From the NCBI GenBank assembly GCA_026126215.1, contig JAHCJQ010000017.1, forward strand, positions 1 to 44,399: DNA of 44,399 nt, written 5' to 3'. A program made the translations under genes and the position numbers. Position 1 is the first letter of the stretch; each line of letters starts with the position of its first letter. The notes below the pieces were generated by a model, which was given only the letters and a program-made list of their open reading frames with translations, searched no databases and was not told where the DNA came from. Shown here piece after piece: positions 32,253 to 42,168 of this stretch. Source of the DNA: Alphaproteobacteria bacterium. Lineage in GTDB: Bacteria; Pseudomonadota; Alphaproteobacteria; Ferrovibrionales; Ferrovibrionaceae.

Positions 32253-33385
32253 GCCGCCGCCCTCCCCGCGCCGGAAGCCGGCATGATGCCGGCGGCAAGC
32301 CGCTGGGCCAGGTCGGCGAGCTGCTCCGCCGCGCGCGGGCGCGCCGCCTCGCGCATGGCCTGCGCGGCGCGCGCGAGCGTATGCGGATCGGTGAGCAGCG
32401 CCGAAAGGCTTTCGGCAAGGGTCTGCACCGTGAACTTCGCCTGCGGCACCAGCCAGCCGCCGCCGAGATCGACCAGATGGCGGGCATTCGCCGTCTGGTG
32501 ATCGTCGGTCGCGTGCTGATAGGGCACGAGCAGCGCCGGCCGCCCGGCGATTGCCAGTTCCGCCACCGTCGAGGCGCCGGAACGGGTGATGCAGAGATGG
32601 GCGCGGGCAAGACGCGCCGGCACGTCCTCGATGAACGGAGCGAGTTCGGCGGCGATGCCCGCCTCGCGATAGAGCGCCGCGGCGCCGGCCAGATCCTCGG
32701 GCCGGCATTGCTGGGTCACGCGGATACGCCGGCGCAGCGCGGGATCAAGCGCGACGATGGAAGGCGGCACCACCTCGCTGAAGATGCGGGCACCCTGGCT
32801 GCCGCCGAGCACGAGCAGCTCGATCGGCCCCTCCTCCTCGGGCGGCGCATAAGCCTCGCCCAGCAGACGCAGGACCGCCGGACGCACGGGGTTGCCGGTC
32901 ATCATCACCTTGGGCAGGTCGCGTTCGCCGATGCCCCGGGTGCGCGGGAAGGAGGTGGCGATGGCGCTGACCCGCTTGGCCATCAGGCGATTGACGCGGC
33001 CGAGCACCGCGTTCTGCTCGTGCAACATGGTCGGCAGGCCGAGCTTGGTGGCCGCCAGGATGGCGGGCAGCGAGGGATAGCCACCGAAGCCCACCACCAG
33101 CGCCGGGCGGATGCGGCGCAGCGCCGCGCAGGCGGAAAGCGTGCCGGCGGCGATGTCGCTCAAGGCCGCGATCTGGCCGAGCGGGCCGCGCCCGCCGGGC
33201 GAGGCGGCGCGCACGGTGATGATTTCCATGCCGGGGAAGCGTTCCTCGTAACCCTGGCCGCGCCGGTCGGTGATCAGCGCCAACGGATGGCCGCGCGCGG
33301 CCAGTGCCTGCGCCAGCGCCTGCGCCGGAAAGACATGGCCGCCGGTGCCGCCGGCCGAAAGGACGATGGTGGCGCCGGCGTTCAC
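32249..33385 (-). CDS. murG: Undecaprenyldiphospho-muramoylpentapeptide GlcNAc transferase
   Basis: GT28 glycosyltransferase that turns lipid I into lipid II at the inner face of the membrane. [15 protein letters not shown] and [12 protein letters not shown] are the N-terminal glycine loops, [13 protein letters not shown] the acceptor region and [13 protein letters not shown] the donor-binding loop. Its start is GTG, overlapping the ftsW stop as GTGA. 378 residues. The Leu/Ala-rich tail is unremarkable. Confidence 0.97.
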   Translation of the reverse strand: MNAGATIVLSAGGTGGHVFPAQALAQALAARGHPLALITDRRGQGYEERFPGMEIITVRAASPGGRGPLGQIAALSDIAAGTLSACAALRRIRPALVVGFGGYPSLPAILAATKLGLPTMLHEQNAVLGRVNRLMAKRVSAIATSFPRTRGIGERDLPKVMMTGNPVRPAVLRLLGEAYAPPEEEGPIELLVLGGSQGARIFSEVVPPSIVALDPALRRRIRVTQQCRPEDLAGAAALYREAGIAAELAPFIEDVPARLARAHLCITRSGASTVAELAIAGRPALLVPYQHATDDHQTANARHLVDLGGGWLVPQAKFTVQTLAESLSALLTDPHTLARAAQAMREAARPRAAEQLADLAQRLAAGIMPASGAGRAAA

Positions 33386-34506
33386 AGCCGTTCTCCCGCG
33401 CCGGGCCGAAAGCGCGTGAGCGCCAGCAGCATGCCCATGCCGAGCGCCAGCGCCAGCAGCGAGGAGCCGCCATAGGAAATGAAGGGCAAGGTCATTCCCT
33501 TGGTCGGCATCAGCCGCAGGTTGACGCCGATATTGATGATCGCCTGCAGCCCGAACTGGGTGAGCAGGCCGGTGCAGGCCAGCATGACGAACAGATTGTT
33601 CTCCGAAAGCAGCCGGCTAAAGCCGCGCAGCACGATGAAGGCGAACAGCCCGACGATGACCAGGCAGAGGAAAAGCCCGTACTCCTCGCCTGCCACCGCG
33701 AAGATGAAATCGGTATGCGCGTCCGGCAGCACGGTCTTGACCGATCCCTCGCCCGGGCCGCGCCCGAACAGGCCGCCGGAGCGGAAGGCATCCATCGCCC
33801 GGTCGATCTGGTAATTGTCGCCACCGGCCGGATTGAGGAAGCGGTCGACCCGGCTGGTCACGTGCGGCAGCAGAGAATAGGCCGCGACAAGGCCCGCCAT
33901 GCCGATGCCGATCAGCAGCCCCACGAGATACATCGACAGGCCGGCGACGAAGAACTGGCCGAACCAGACCGCCGAGACCACGAGCGCCATGCCGACATCG
34001 GGCTGCAACAGCAGGATGGAGAGGACCGCGAGGTAGAGCAGGATCGAGATGGCGTTGCCGGGAAAGCCCGGCGTGCGCTTCTGCTCGGCGAACATCCAGG
34101 CGGCGACCACGGCGAAGCACGGCTTGACGAACTCCGAGGGCTGCAGGCTGAGCCCGGCGACGTAAAGCCAGCGATGCGCGCCCTTGATCTCCGAGCCGAC
34201 GAAGAGCGTCGCCGCCATCAGCGCCAGGAACAGGGCGAAGCAGGCGGCGGCGAAGCGGCGCACCCAGAGCGGGCTCAGCAGCGAGACCGACAGCATGACG
34301 GCGACGGCCGGCACCAGGAAGATGATCTGGCGGCGCACGAAATGAAACTGGTCGAGGCCGATGCGGCCGGCGACGCCGGGGCTCGCCGCGAGCGTGAGGA
34401 TGGCGCCCATGCCGATCAGGATGCCGATGGCAAGCAGGGTCCAGCGATCGACGGTCCACCACCATTGGCCGACGACGGAACGGTCGGTGCGCGGAAAGCT
34501 CATCAT
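33382..34506 (-). CDS. ftsW: Septal peptidoglycan polymerase FtsW (SEDS)
   Basis: Polymerises lipid II glycan strands at the septum together with FtsI. About ten membrane helices can be read. The conserved SEDS stretches are LQPSEFVKP (residues ~121-129), QPDVGMALV, GGLFGRGPGEG, DFIFAVAGEEYG and the C-terminal MPTKGMTLPFISYGGSS. Two ATGs (34506, 34503) stand at the murD stop. 374 residues. Confidence 0.96.
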   Translation of the reverse strand: MMSFPRTDRSVVGQWWWTVDRWTLLAIGILIGMGAILTLAASPGVAGRIGLDQFHFVRRQIIFLVPAVAVMLSVSLLSPLWVRRFAAACFALFLALMAATLFVGSEIKGAHRWLYVAGLSLQPSEFVKPCFAVVAAWMFAEQKRTPGFPGNAISILLYLAVLSILLLQPDVGMALVVSAVWFGQFFVAGLSMYLVGLLIGIGMAGLVAAYSLLPHVTSRVDRFLNPAGGDNYQIDRAMDAFRSGGLFGRGPGEGSVKTVLPDAHTDFIFAVAGEEYGLFLCLVIVGLFAFIVLRGFSRLLSENNLFVMLACTGLLTQFGLQAIINIGVNLRLMPTKGMTLPFISYGGSSLLALALGMGMLLALTRFRPGAGERL

Positions 34507-35891
34507 GTCGCGGCCTCCGCTCCGGCCCGGGCGACGATGCGCCGCGCCTGCTCGCGGAAGGCGCGCCCGCGCGCCTCGTAATCGGCGAACTGGTCGAAGG
34601 AGGCGGCGGCGGGCGAGAGCAGCACCACCGCCCCCGGACGCTGCTCGCGGCGGGCCGCCGCGTAGGCCTCCTCCATCGCGCGCTCGAGGCTGCCGGAGAT
34701 GGTGTATTCGGCGGCGCCTTTCAGGGTGCGCGCGAACTCCTCCGCCGCCGCGCCGATGAGGAACGCCTTGCGCAGGCGCGGGAAGAAGGGCCGGAGCCGC
34801 TCGATGCCGCCCGCCTTCGGCACACCACCGGCAATCCAGTAAATGTCGCCGTAACAGGCGAGCGCCCTGGCCGCCGCATCGGCATTGGTCGCCTTGGAAT
34901 CGTTGACGAAGGCAATGCCGGCCACCTCGGCCACCTGCTCCATGCGGTGCGCGAGACCGGGAAAGCTCGCCATGCCGGCATCGATCTCCGCGGCCGAGAG
35001 GCCAAGCGCGCGGCAGGCGGCGTAGGCGGCGGCCGCGTTCTGCCAGTTATGCGCGCCGGGCAGGGTGCGATAGCGCTTGAGGTCCAGGGCCGGCCCCTCC
35101 TCGTCCGGCTCGTGGAGCAGGCCGTCCAGCACCGAGACCGCATCGGTCGCGCGCCGCCCCACCGTCACCTTGCGCAGCCGGCTGCGTCCCTGGCGTTCGA
35201 GCCGCGCCGCGATCGACTGGCAGGGGGCGTCGTCGATGCCGATGACCGCGCAGTCGTTCGCGGCCTGCCCGGCGAAGATGCGGCTCTTGATCGCGGTGTA
35301 GTTGGTCATGTCGCCATGCCGGTCGAGATGGTCCGGCGTGATGTTGAGCAGCACCGCCACGTCGCAATGGAGCGAGGGAGTGAGGTCAATCTGGTAGGAG
35401 GAGAGTTCGAGGACATAGATCCCCTCGGCGCCGAGCGGCTCTAGCGCCAGAGCCGGCGTGCCGATATTGCCGCCGACCTCGCATGCGCGTCCCGCCGACT
35501 TCAGCAGATGGCCGATCAGCGCCGTCGTGGTGGACTTGCCGTTGGTGCCGGTCACGCCGACGATGCGCGCCCCGGCCACCGCGGCAAGCAGCAGCTCGAT
35601 ATCACCCACCACCGGCACGCCGGCGGCGCGCGCGCGGCGCACCACCGGATGAGGCTCCGGATGGGTCAGCGGTACGCCGGGCGATAGCACCAGCAATTCG
35701 ACAGTTCGCCAGTCGAGCGCGGCCGGATCGGCGAGCTGGCCTGCGGGCAGCGCGGCACGCCGTTCCGCCTTGTCGTCCCAGGCCAGCACCTGCGCCCCGC
35801 CCGCCGCGAGCGCCTGCGCGGCGGCGAGACCGCTGCGCGCCAGCCCGAAGACGGCGATGCGACGACCGGCATGGCGGGTGAGCGGGATCAT
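34503..35891 (-). CDS. murD: UDP-N-acetylmuramoylalanine--D-glutamate ligase
   Basis: Adds D-Glu to UDP-MurNAc-L-Ala. The ATP loop is GVTGTNGKSTTTALIG near residue 115; LELSSYQID, NITPDHLDRHG and FVNDSKATN follow in family order. I chose the ATG at 35891 because GAGGCGG lies seven bases ahead and MIPLTRHAG matches the usual start; the ATG at 35903, which overlaps the mraY stop, is possible. 462 residues. Confidence 0.96.
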   Translation of the reverse strand: MIPLTRHAGRRIAVFGLARSGLAAAQALAAGGAQVLAWDDKAERRAALPAGQLADPAALDWRTVELLVLSPGVPLTHPEPHPVVRRARAAGVPVVGDIELLLAAVAGARIVGVTGTNGKSTTTALIGHLLKSAGRACEVGGNIGTPALALEPLGAEGIYVLELSSYQIDLTPSLHCDVAVLLNITPDHLDRHGDMTNYTAIKSRIFAGQAANDCAVIGIDDAPCQSIAARLERQGRSRLRKVTVGRRATDAVSVLDGLLHEPDEEGPALDLKRYRTLPGAHNWQNAAAAYAACRALGLSAAEIDAGMASFPGLAHRMEQVAEVAGIAFVNDSKATNADAAARALACYGDIYWIAGGVPKAGGIERLRPFFPRLRKAFLIGAAAEEFARTLKGAAEYTISGSLERAMEEAYAAARREQRPGAVVLLSPAAASFDQFADYEARGRAFREQARRIVARAGAEAAT

Positions 35892-35899
35892 CTGCCGCC

Positions 35900-36988
35900 T
35901 CATCTCAGCTTGAGCGTGGCCAGCCCGATCAGGGCCAGCACGAAGGCGATGATCCAGAAGCGGATGACCACGGTGGGCTCCGCCCAGCCCTTCTGCTCGA
36001 AATGATGGTGCAGCGGCGCCATGCGGAAGACCCGCCGGCCGGTGAGCTTGAAGGAGAGCACCTGCACGATGACCGACACGGTCTCCAGCACGAACAGCCC
36101 GCCGACGATGGCGAGCACCAGTTCGTGCTTCGTCACCACGGAAATGGCACCGAGCGCCCCGCCCATGGCGAGAGAACCCGTATCGCCCATGAAGACCATC
36201 GCGGGCGGCGCGTTGAACCACAGAAACCCCAATCCGGCCCCGACCAGGGCACCACAAAATACGGCGAGTTCGCCGCTCCCCGGCACAAAATGTATCTGCA
36301 AGTAGTTGGAAAATACAGCATTACCTACAAGATATGCGATGAGCGCGAAGCTCGCCGAGGCGATGATCACCGGCATGATGGCAAGCCCGTCCAGCCCGTC
36401 GGTCAGGTTGACGGCGTTGGAGGCGCCGACGATCACGAAGACGGCGAAGGGAATGAAGAACAGGCCGAAATTGATCAGCACGTCCTTGAAGAAGGGAACC
36501 GCGACCGAGGTATCGAGCGGCGATTTGGTGAATTGCACGATGGCATAGGAGGCTGCGCCGGCGATGGCGATCTCCAGCACGAGCTTGAGCCTGCCGGGAA
36601 TGCCACGCACGTTGTACTTGGTGACCTTGAGGAAATCGTCGGCGAAGCCGACCGCGCCGAAGCCCAGCGTGACCAGGAGCACGATCCAGACATAGCCGTT
36701 GGAAAGGTCCGCCCAGAGCAATGTTCCGGCGGAAATACCCAACAGAATCAATATCCCGCCCATGGTGGGCGTGCCCTTCTTGGTGAGCAGGTGGCTCTGC
36801 GGCCCGTCGGCGCGGATCGGCTGGCCCTTGCCCTGCTTGACGCGCAGCCAGGCAATGACCGCCGGTCCGGCGAGAAAACTCACCAGCAGCGCGGTCAGCA
36901 CCGCGCCGCCGGTCCGGAAGGTCAGGTAGCGGAACAGGTTGAAGGGCTGGAAGATATCGGAGAGCGGTACCAGAAAGTTGTAGAGCAT
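35900..36988 (-). CDS. mraY: Phospho-MurNAc-pentapeptide transferase
   Basis: Ten-helix membrane enzyme making lipid I from UDP-MurNAc-pentapeptide and undecaprenyl phosphate. [13 protein letters not shown] near residue 70, the FADDFLK Asp pair near 115, [13 protein letters not shown] near 190 and [16 protein letters not shown] near 260 are the catalytic and Mg-binding loops; PLHHHFE is near the C-terminus. 362 residues. The stretch 36284-36340 is only about 35% G+C, with codons unlike the rest of the cluster, while the encoded protein remains ordinary. The gap from murF is 9 bp. Confidence 0.97.
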   Translation of the reverse strand: MLYNFLVPLSDIFQPFNLFRYLTFRTGGAVLTALLVSFLAGPAVIAWLRVKQGKGQPIRADGPQSHLLTKKGTPTMGGILILLGISAGTLLWADLSNGYVWIVLLVTLGFGAVGFADDFLKVTKYNVRGIPGRLKLVLEIAIAGAASYAIVQFTKSPLDTSVAVPFFKDVLINFGLFFIPFAVFVIVGASNAVNLTDGLDGLAIMPVIIASASFALIAYLVGNAVFSNYLQIHFVPGSGELAVFCGALVGAGLGFLWFNAPPAMVFMGDTGSLAMGGALGAISVVTKHELVLAIVGGLFVLETVSVIVQVLSFKLTGRRVFRMAPLHHHFEQKGWAEPTVVIRFWIIAFVLALIGLATLKLR

Positions 36989-36997
36989 GCCCCTCCC

Positions 36998-38419
36998 CTA
37001 GCCGTTCGCGGCCCTGGCCGGCGGCGCGCCGGCGAGCAGCGCATCCACCACCGGTCCCATCCGGCTGCCGAGCGAGCCCTTGACCAGCACCACATCGCCT
37101 GCCCGGAGGGCGGCGCGCAGCGGCTCGACCAGTTCGGCGGCGCTGCCGGCATGCAGCGTGCGACGCTTCTCCGGCAGCGACTCGAAAAGCCTTCGCATCT
37201 GCGGCCCGGCGCAGAAGACGAGGTCGGCGCCCGCGCCCACGAGATCCTCCGCCAGCCCGGCATGCAGCTCGCCCGACCGCTCTCCCAGTTCCAGCATGTC
37301 GCCCAGCACCGCCACGCGCCGGCCGCGCGGCCCGACCGGCAGGCGCGCCATGATTTCGAAAGCGGCGCGCATGGAGACCGGGCTTGCGTTGTAGCTTTCG
37401 TCGATCAGCTCGAAGCCGCCGCCGGGCCAGGCCACATGATGGCGCCGGCCCCGGCCCTTGGGCGCCGACATGTCGGCGAGGCGCAGGCCGGCAAGCCCCA
37501 GATCGCCGCCCAGCGCGCGCACCGCCGCCAGCACGGCAAGCGAATTCATCACCCAGTGCCGCCCCGGCGCGCCGATCTTGTAGGTAATGGCCTGCCCGGC
37601 GACATCGGCGGAAACGCAGGAGCAGGTCGGATGCAACGCGCTGTTGACCAGGCGCACTTCCGCTTCCGGGTGGGTGCCGAAGCCGAGGATGCGCCCGACA
37701 CCTGCCGTCCTGGCATGATCGGCAAGGCGGTCGTAGAAGGGATTGTCGCGGTTGAGGATGGCGGTCCCGTCCGGCTCCAGCCCGACGAAAATTTCCGCCT
37801 TTGCGTCGGCAATCGCCTCGATGGAAGGGAAGTTGCCGAGATGCACCGCCTCGATGGTCGTGACAATGGCCACGTGCGGGCGCACCATGCACGCCAGCGG
37901 CGCAATCTCGCCCGCATGGTTCATGCCGATCTCGAACACGCCGAAATGCGCCTCGCGCGGCATGCGCGCGAGCGTCAGCGGCACGCCCCAGAGATTGTTG
38001 AAGGAACCGAAGGCCGCATGGGTCTCGCCCTGTTCGGCCAGCACCAGCCGGAGCGCCTCCTTGGTGCCGGTCTTGCCGACGCTGCCCGTGACCGCGACGA
38101 TGCGCGCACCCGAGCGCCGCCGCGCCCAGACGCCGAGCGCGTTGAGTGCCGCCAGCGTGTCGGGCACGACCAGCAGCGGCGCGCCCGGGGCAAGTCCTTC
38201 GGGCACCCGGTCCACCATCGCCGCGGCCGCGCCCTTCTCCAGCGCCGCCCGGACGAAATCATGGCCGTCGAAGTTGGGGCCGCGCAGCGCCACGAACAGC
38301 TCGCCGAAATCGAGCGTGCGGCTGTCGATCGAGACGCCGCTCGCGGTCCAGCCGGCCAGGGCACGCCCGCCCGTCGCCTGCTCTGCCTCCGCCGACGTCC
38401 AGAGTGCAAAGGGTTCCAT
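36998..38419 (-). CDS. murF: UDP-MurNAc-tripeptide--D-Ala-D-Ala ligase
   Basis: Final Mur ligase, adding D-Ala-D-Ala. The ATP loop is VTGSVGKTGTKEAL near residue 110; FEIGMNHAGEIAPL and DESYNASPVSMRAAF are typical of MurF. A TTG at 38425 overlaps the murE stop (TTGA), but the ATG at 38419 has GGAG six bases ahead and is preferred. 473 residues. The C-terminus is Ala-rich (PPARAANG). Confidence 0.95.
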   Translation of the reverse strand: MEPFALWTSAEAEQATGGRALAGWTASGVSIDSRTLDFGELFVALRGPNFDGHDFVRAALEKGAAAAMVDRVPEGLAPGAPLLVVPDTLAALNALGVWARRRSGARIVAVTGSVGKTGTKEALRLVLAEQGETHAAFGSFNNLWGVPLTLARMPREAHFGVFEIGMNHAGEIAPLACMVRPHVAIVTTIEAVHLGNFPSIEAIADAKAEIFVGLEPDGTAILNRDNPFYDRLADHARTAGVGRILGFGTHPEAEVRLVNSALHPTCSCVSADVAGQAITYKIGAPGRHWVMNSLAVLAAVRALGGDLGLAGLRLADMSAPKGRGRRHHVAWPGGGFELIDESYNASPVSMRAAFEIMARLPVGPRGRRVAVLGDMLELGERSGELHAGLAEDLVGAGADLVFCAGPQMRRLFESLPEKRRTLHAGSAAELVEPLRAALRAGDVVLVKGSLGSRMGPVVDALLAGAPPARAANG

Positions 38420-38421
38420 CC

Positions 38422-39870
38422 TCAACTCCGCGAAAGCCGCAGGACGGCATCGCGCGCCGCCTCGGCATCGTTGAAAGGACGCACTTCTTTGCCGATGATT
38501 TGGCCGTTTTCGTGACCCTTTCCCGCGATCACGAGGACGTCACCTTCCGCAAGGGCACCGATCGCCTCGGCGATGGCGGCGGCACGGTCGCCGATCTCGA
38601 TCGCGTCGGGCACGGCCGCCAGGATTTCACGCCTGATCGTGTCCGGATCTTCCTCGCGCGGATTGTCGTCGGTCACAATCACCCGGTCGGCCAGGCGCCC
38701 GGCGATGGCGCCCATGAGTGGGCGCTTGCCACGGTCGCGGTTGCCGCCGCAGCCAAAAACCACGACGAGGCGCCCGGCCGCATGGGGCCTCAGCGCCCGC
38801 AGGACGTTTTCCAGCGCCTCGGGCTTGTGCGCGTAATCGACATAGATCGCGGCGCCCGAGGGATGCTGGGCGACGAGCTGCATGCGGCCGGGCACGCCGC
38901 CAAGCCGTGCCAGCAGCTCCGGGGCCGGCGCCTCCCCCTCCGCCGCGGCGACGAGGCCATAGGCGGCCAGCGCGTTCGAAACCTGGAACTCGCCGATCAA
39001 CGGCAGTTCGAAAGCGGCCCGCCGGCCGAGCAGTTCCACCTCGACCCCCTGGCCATGGCCAAGCGGGCGCGCGCGAAGAATGCGGAACTCGCGACCCTGC
39101 CGACCATAGGTCATGGCCCGCAAGCCGCGGCGGTGGCAGACCGAGAGCACCGCGGGCGCATGTGCGTCGTCGGCATTGACCAGCGCCATCGCCCCCGCCG
39201 GCAGCAGCTCGTCGAAAAGCCGCAGCTTGGCGGCGAGATAGGCGGCCTCGCTCGGGTGATAGTCCATGTGATCGCGGCCGAGATTGGTGAAGGCGGCAGC
39301 GCTGAGCGTCACGCCATCGAGACGATACTGGTCGAGGCCGTGGCTCGAAGCTTCCATCGCCAGCCGCTCGATGCCGTCGGCGGCGAGGTCCGCGAGAGCG
39401 CGGTGCAGCGCCACCGGGTCAGGCGTGGTGAGCTGGCCATAGGCGGCGCCGTCGGGCCGCACGATGCCAAGCGTGCCAAGCGAGGCGGCTTTCCTGCCGG
39501 CGAGCGACCAGAGCTGGCGCGCGAACTCCGCGACCGAGGTCTTGCCGCTGGTCCCCGTCACCGCCACCACCCGTGCCGGCTGGCGCCCGAAGAAGCGCGC
39601 GGCGACCAGCGCGAAACGCCGGCGCGGATTGGCGTCGGCAATCACCGCGATATCGCGCATGGCCGCAGCCTCGGCCGGATCGGTCAGCACCGCGACGGCG
39701 CCGCGTGCGCGGGCCTCGGGCAGGAACCGCGCACCATGCGCGCGCGCGCCCGGCAGCGCCGCGAAGAGATAGCCCGGCCGCACCTCCCTGCTGTCGGCGG
39801 AGAGACCAACGACTTCGAGGTCGGCGAAGCCGCCCCGCAAGCCCTCGCCGACCAGTTCAGAAAGACGCAA
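38422..39870 (-). CDS. murE: UDP-MurNAc-dipeptide--meso-diaminopimelate ligase
   Basis: Adds the third stem residue. The DNPR motif (TDDNPREEDPD near residue 405) selects meso-diaminopimelate rather than lysine. The ATP loop is VTGTSGKTSVAEF near residue 110, with Ser where many species have Asn; YTHYP-type Tyr/Asp positions (DYAHKPEALENVL) and KGHENGQ complete the family features. The likely start is TTG at 39870, preceded by AGGAGAGGAA, which makes a 14-bp overlap with ftsI; the longer frame upstream lies in ftsI and is not conserved. 482 residues. Confidence 0.93.
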   Translation of the reverse strand: MRLSELVGEGLRGGFADLEVVGLSADSREVRPGYLFAALPGARAHGARFLPEARARGAVAVLTDPAEAAAMRDIAVIADANPRRRFALVAARFFGRQPARVVAVTGTSGKTSVAEFARQLWSLAGRKAASLGTLGIVRPDGAAYGQLTTPDPVALHRALADLAADGIERLAMEASSHGLDQYRLDGVTLSAAAFTNLGRDHMDYHPSEAAYLAAKLRLFDELLPAGAMALVNADDAHAPAVLSVCHRRGLRAMTYGRQGREFRILRARPLGHGQGVEVELLGRRAAFELPLIGEFQVSNALAAYGLVAAAEGEAPAPELLARLGGVPGRMQLVAQHPSGAAIYVDYAHKPEALENVLRALRPHAAGRLVVVFGCGGNRDRGKRPLMGAIAGRLADRVIVTDDNPREEDPDTIRREILAAVPDAIEIGDRAAAIAEAIGALAEGDVLVIAGKGHENGQIIGKEVRPFNDAEAARDAVLRLSRS

Positions 39871-41668
39871 GCTTCCTCTCCTGCAGTGTCGGTTGCGGCC
39901 GGCCAGGCTCGGCCGGCGCGTTGAAGCCGGGAATCGCGATGGCGGAACGCACTTCAGGCGTTTCGTGCACGGGCGGCACGCCGAGGATCGGCGCGATGCG
40001 GGTGACGAGGCGGCCGACAATCGGCGCGGCGGTCCAGCCCGCGGTGGCGAAGCCGTGCGTCTCCTTCGTCCCTTTCGGCTCGTCCAGCATCGCGATCACC
40101 ACGTAGCGCGGCGCATGCATGGGAAAGGCGGCGACGAAGGAGGTGAGCAGCGACTTGCGCTTGTAGCCGCCGGCGCCCACTTTCTCGGCCGTCCCGGTCT
40201 TGCCGCCGACCAGATAGCCCGGCGCCTCGGCCTTCTTGCCCGTGCCCTGCTCGACCACGAGGCGCATGAGCTGGCGCATCTGGCGCGAAGTGCGCTCGGA
40301 AATCACCCGATCGGCCGGCAGCGGCGCCAGTGGGTCCCGCCTGATCAGCGTCGGTTGCACCAGAAGCCCGCCATTGACCATGGCGCCTACCGCCGAGGCA
40401 AGCTGGAGGGGGCTCACGGAAATGCCGTGGCCGAAAGCGATGGTCATGGTCTCGATGGTGTTCCAGCGACGCGGATAGAGCGGCCCGCCGATCTCCGGCA
40501 ACTCGATGGCGGGCTTGCCGAGGAAGCCCAGCTTCTGCATGAAGGCGCGCTGGCCCGCGGGACCGACATCGACCGCCATCTTCGCGGCGGCGATGTTGGA
40601 GGAGTACATGTAGATCTCCGGCAGCGAGAGCCAGCGCTTCTTCGGATGGTCGTCGGAGATGGTGAAGCCGGCGATACGGATCGGGTGCGTCGCGTCGTAT
40701 CCGCCCTTCATGTTGACCAGGCCCTTCTCGAGGGCCATCGCCGCGGCGAAGGTCTTGAAGGTCGATCCCATCTCGTAAACGCCAAGCGTGTTGCGATTGA
40801 AGCGCTGGTCCTTCGATGCCTCGCCCACCTGCCCCGGCTCGAAGTCGGGCAGCGAGACCATGGCCAGCACCTCGCCGTTGCGCGCATCGAGCACGATGCC
40901 AGCGGCGCCAATGGCTTTATGCGCCGCGACCGAACGCAGCAGTTCGTCGCGGACCGCGTGCTGCACGCTGAGATCGAGCGAGAGCGAGAGCGGCTCGTGC
41001 GCGCGCGCGGGATCGCGCAGGCGCTCGTTGAAGAAGGCTTCGATCCCGGCCAGGCCGTTGTTGTCCACGTCGGTGAAGCCCACGGCATGCACCGCCAGCG
41101 CGCCCTGCGGATAGACGCGGCGCTGTTCGCCGTGGAAGTAGAGGCCAGGAATGCCGAGCGTGATCACCTGCTGCTGCTGGCGCGGCGTCAGGTTGCGCCT
41201 GATCCATACGAAGGACCGGTCCGAGCCCAGGCGCTCCGTGATGTCCGCCTGGCTCAGTTCAGGCAGGACGCGGACGAGTTTCGCCGCCGCCTCGCGCGCG
41301 TTCAGCACCTTGCGCGGGTCGGCATAGAGCGAGGCGGTGCGCAGCGACGTGGCGAGCAGGGTGCCATTGCGATCGACGATCGCCGCGCGGTCCACCACCG
41401 GGAACTGGTCGACCTTGGCGACGAGTGTCGCCGCGCGCGCCACGCGCGGCTCGGTATCGTTGCGGATGAAGGTCAGATCCACCAGCCGCGCGGCCAGCAC
41501 GACGAAGCAGAGCGCGAACAGCAGCGCCGCGGTGACGAGGCGCGTGCGGCCGGTCTCGATCACCTCCTTGGCGGCGCCGTCGAGGCGCACCAGCGAGGGC
41601 GGTGCCTGCAGGTCGGCCGGATGGCAGGGGTTGCGGCGCTGCCGGCGCTGCAGGAACCGGGCGATCAT
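39857..41668 (-). CDS. ftsI: Septal transpeptidase FtsI (PBP3)
   Basis: Class B penicillin-binding protein that cross-links septal peptidoglycan. One membrane helix (about residues 45-64) precedes the dimerisation domain. The active-site triad is STFK (in MGSTFKTFAA, near residue 300), SSN (MYSSNIAAAK, near 350) and KTG (GGKTGTAEK, near 500). The ATG at 41668 overlaps the ftsL stop as ATGA. 603 residues. There are no C-terminal PASTA repeats. Confidence 0.96.
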   Translation of the reverse strand: MIARFLQRRQRRNPCHPADLQAPPSLVRLDGAAKEVIETGRTRLVTAALLFALCFVVLAARLVDLTFIRNDTEPRVARAATLVAKVDQFPVVDRAAIVDRNGTLLATSLRTASLYADPRKVLNAREAAAKLVRVLPELSQADITERLGSDRSFVWIRRNLTPRQQQQVITLGIPGLYFHGEQRRVYPQGALAVHAVGFTDVDNNGLAGIEAFFNERLRDPARAHEPLSLSLDLSVQHAVRDELLRSVAAHKAIGAAGIVLDARNGEVLAMVSLPDFEPGQVGEASKDQRFNRNTLGVYEMGSTFKTFAAAMALEKGLVNMKGGYDATHPIRIAGFTISDDHPKKRWLSLPEIYMYSSNIAAAKMAVDVGPAGQRAFMQKLGFLGKPAIELPEIGGPLYPRRWNTIETMTIAFGHGISVSPLQLASAVGAMVNGGLLVQPTLIRRDPLAPLPADRVISERTSRQMRQLMRLVVEQGTGKKAEAPGYLVGGKTGTAEKVGAGGYKRKSLLTSFVAAFPMHAPRYVVIAMLDEPKGTKETHGFATAGWTAAPIVGRLVTRIAPILGVPPVHETPEVRSAIAIPGFNAPAEPGRPQPTLQERKLASF

Positions 41669-42168
41669 GGTGCGCTCCGCGCGGCGGCCAGCGCCGGCAC
41701 CGGCGCGGCGGATTGTAGAAAGGGCGGCGCCGGGGCCACGGGGGAGGACGGGAGGGGAGTTCCAGCCCGCGGCGCCGCCTGGGAGTTGGGGTAAGCGGCC
41801 TCGCGCGTCGCCGCGAATGGCAGCGGACGCGGCCTCGGCCGGGGGAGCGGAATATCGCCGGATGACAGCACGGCGCCGGCGGGCGCCAGGGTTTCGGCGA
41901 AGGGGATATGCTCGATCCGGGCGATCTGCACCGGCAGCAGCGGTCGCATGTCCAGATGGCGCAGGGCGCGCTCCTGCAGCGCTTCCGGGCGCGTCAGGTA
42001 GCTCCATTCCGCGGCCAGGACCTGCATCGCCTCGCGATCGCGCAGCAGCGCGCGGTTATAGTCGATCAGTTCGTCCTCGAGCCGCTGCACCTCGTAGGCC
42101 AGGTGATAGAGGCCCCAGGAGACGGCGGCGGTGAGCGCCACGGCAAAGAAGGTGAGCGAGCGGCTCAT
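41665..42168 (-). CDS. ftsL: Cell division protein FtsL
   Basis: Small bitopic divisome protein that activates FtsWI. One N-terminal membrane helix (about residues 4-24) leads into a short coiled coil ([24 protein letters not shown]) and the conserved [21 protein letters not shown]. The last 60 residues are Pro/Ala-rich, longer than in many FtsL proteins and low in complexity. Overlaps both neighbours by 4 bp. Confidence 0.92.
   Translation of the reverse strand: MSRSLTFFAVALTAAVSWGLYHLAYEVQRLEDELIDYNRALLRDREAMQVLAAEWSYLTRPEALQERALRHLDMRPLLPVQIARIEHIPFAETLAPAGAVLSSGDIPLPRPRPRPLPFAATREAAYPNSQAAPRAGTPLPSSPVAPAPPFLQSAAPVPALAAARSAP

Noticed and set aside
36002..38515. A long plus-strand frame opposite mraY and murF
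   Set aside because: Both underlying minus-strand genes are complete and well conserved; the opposite frame is a compositional artefact.
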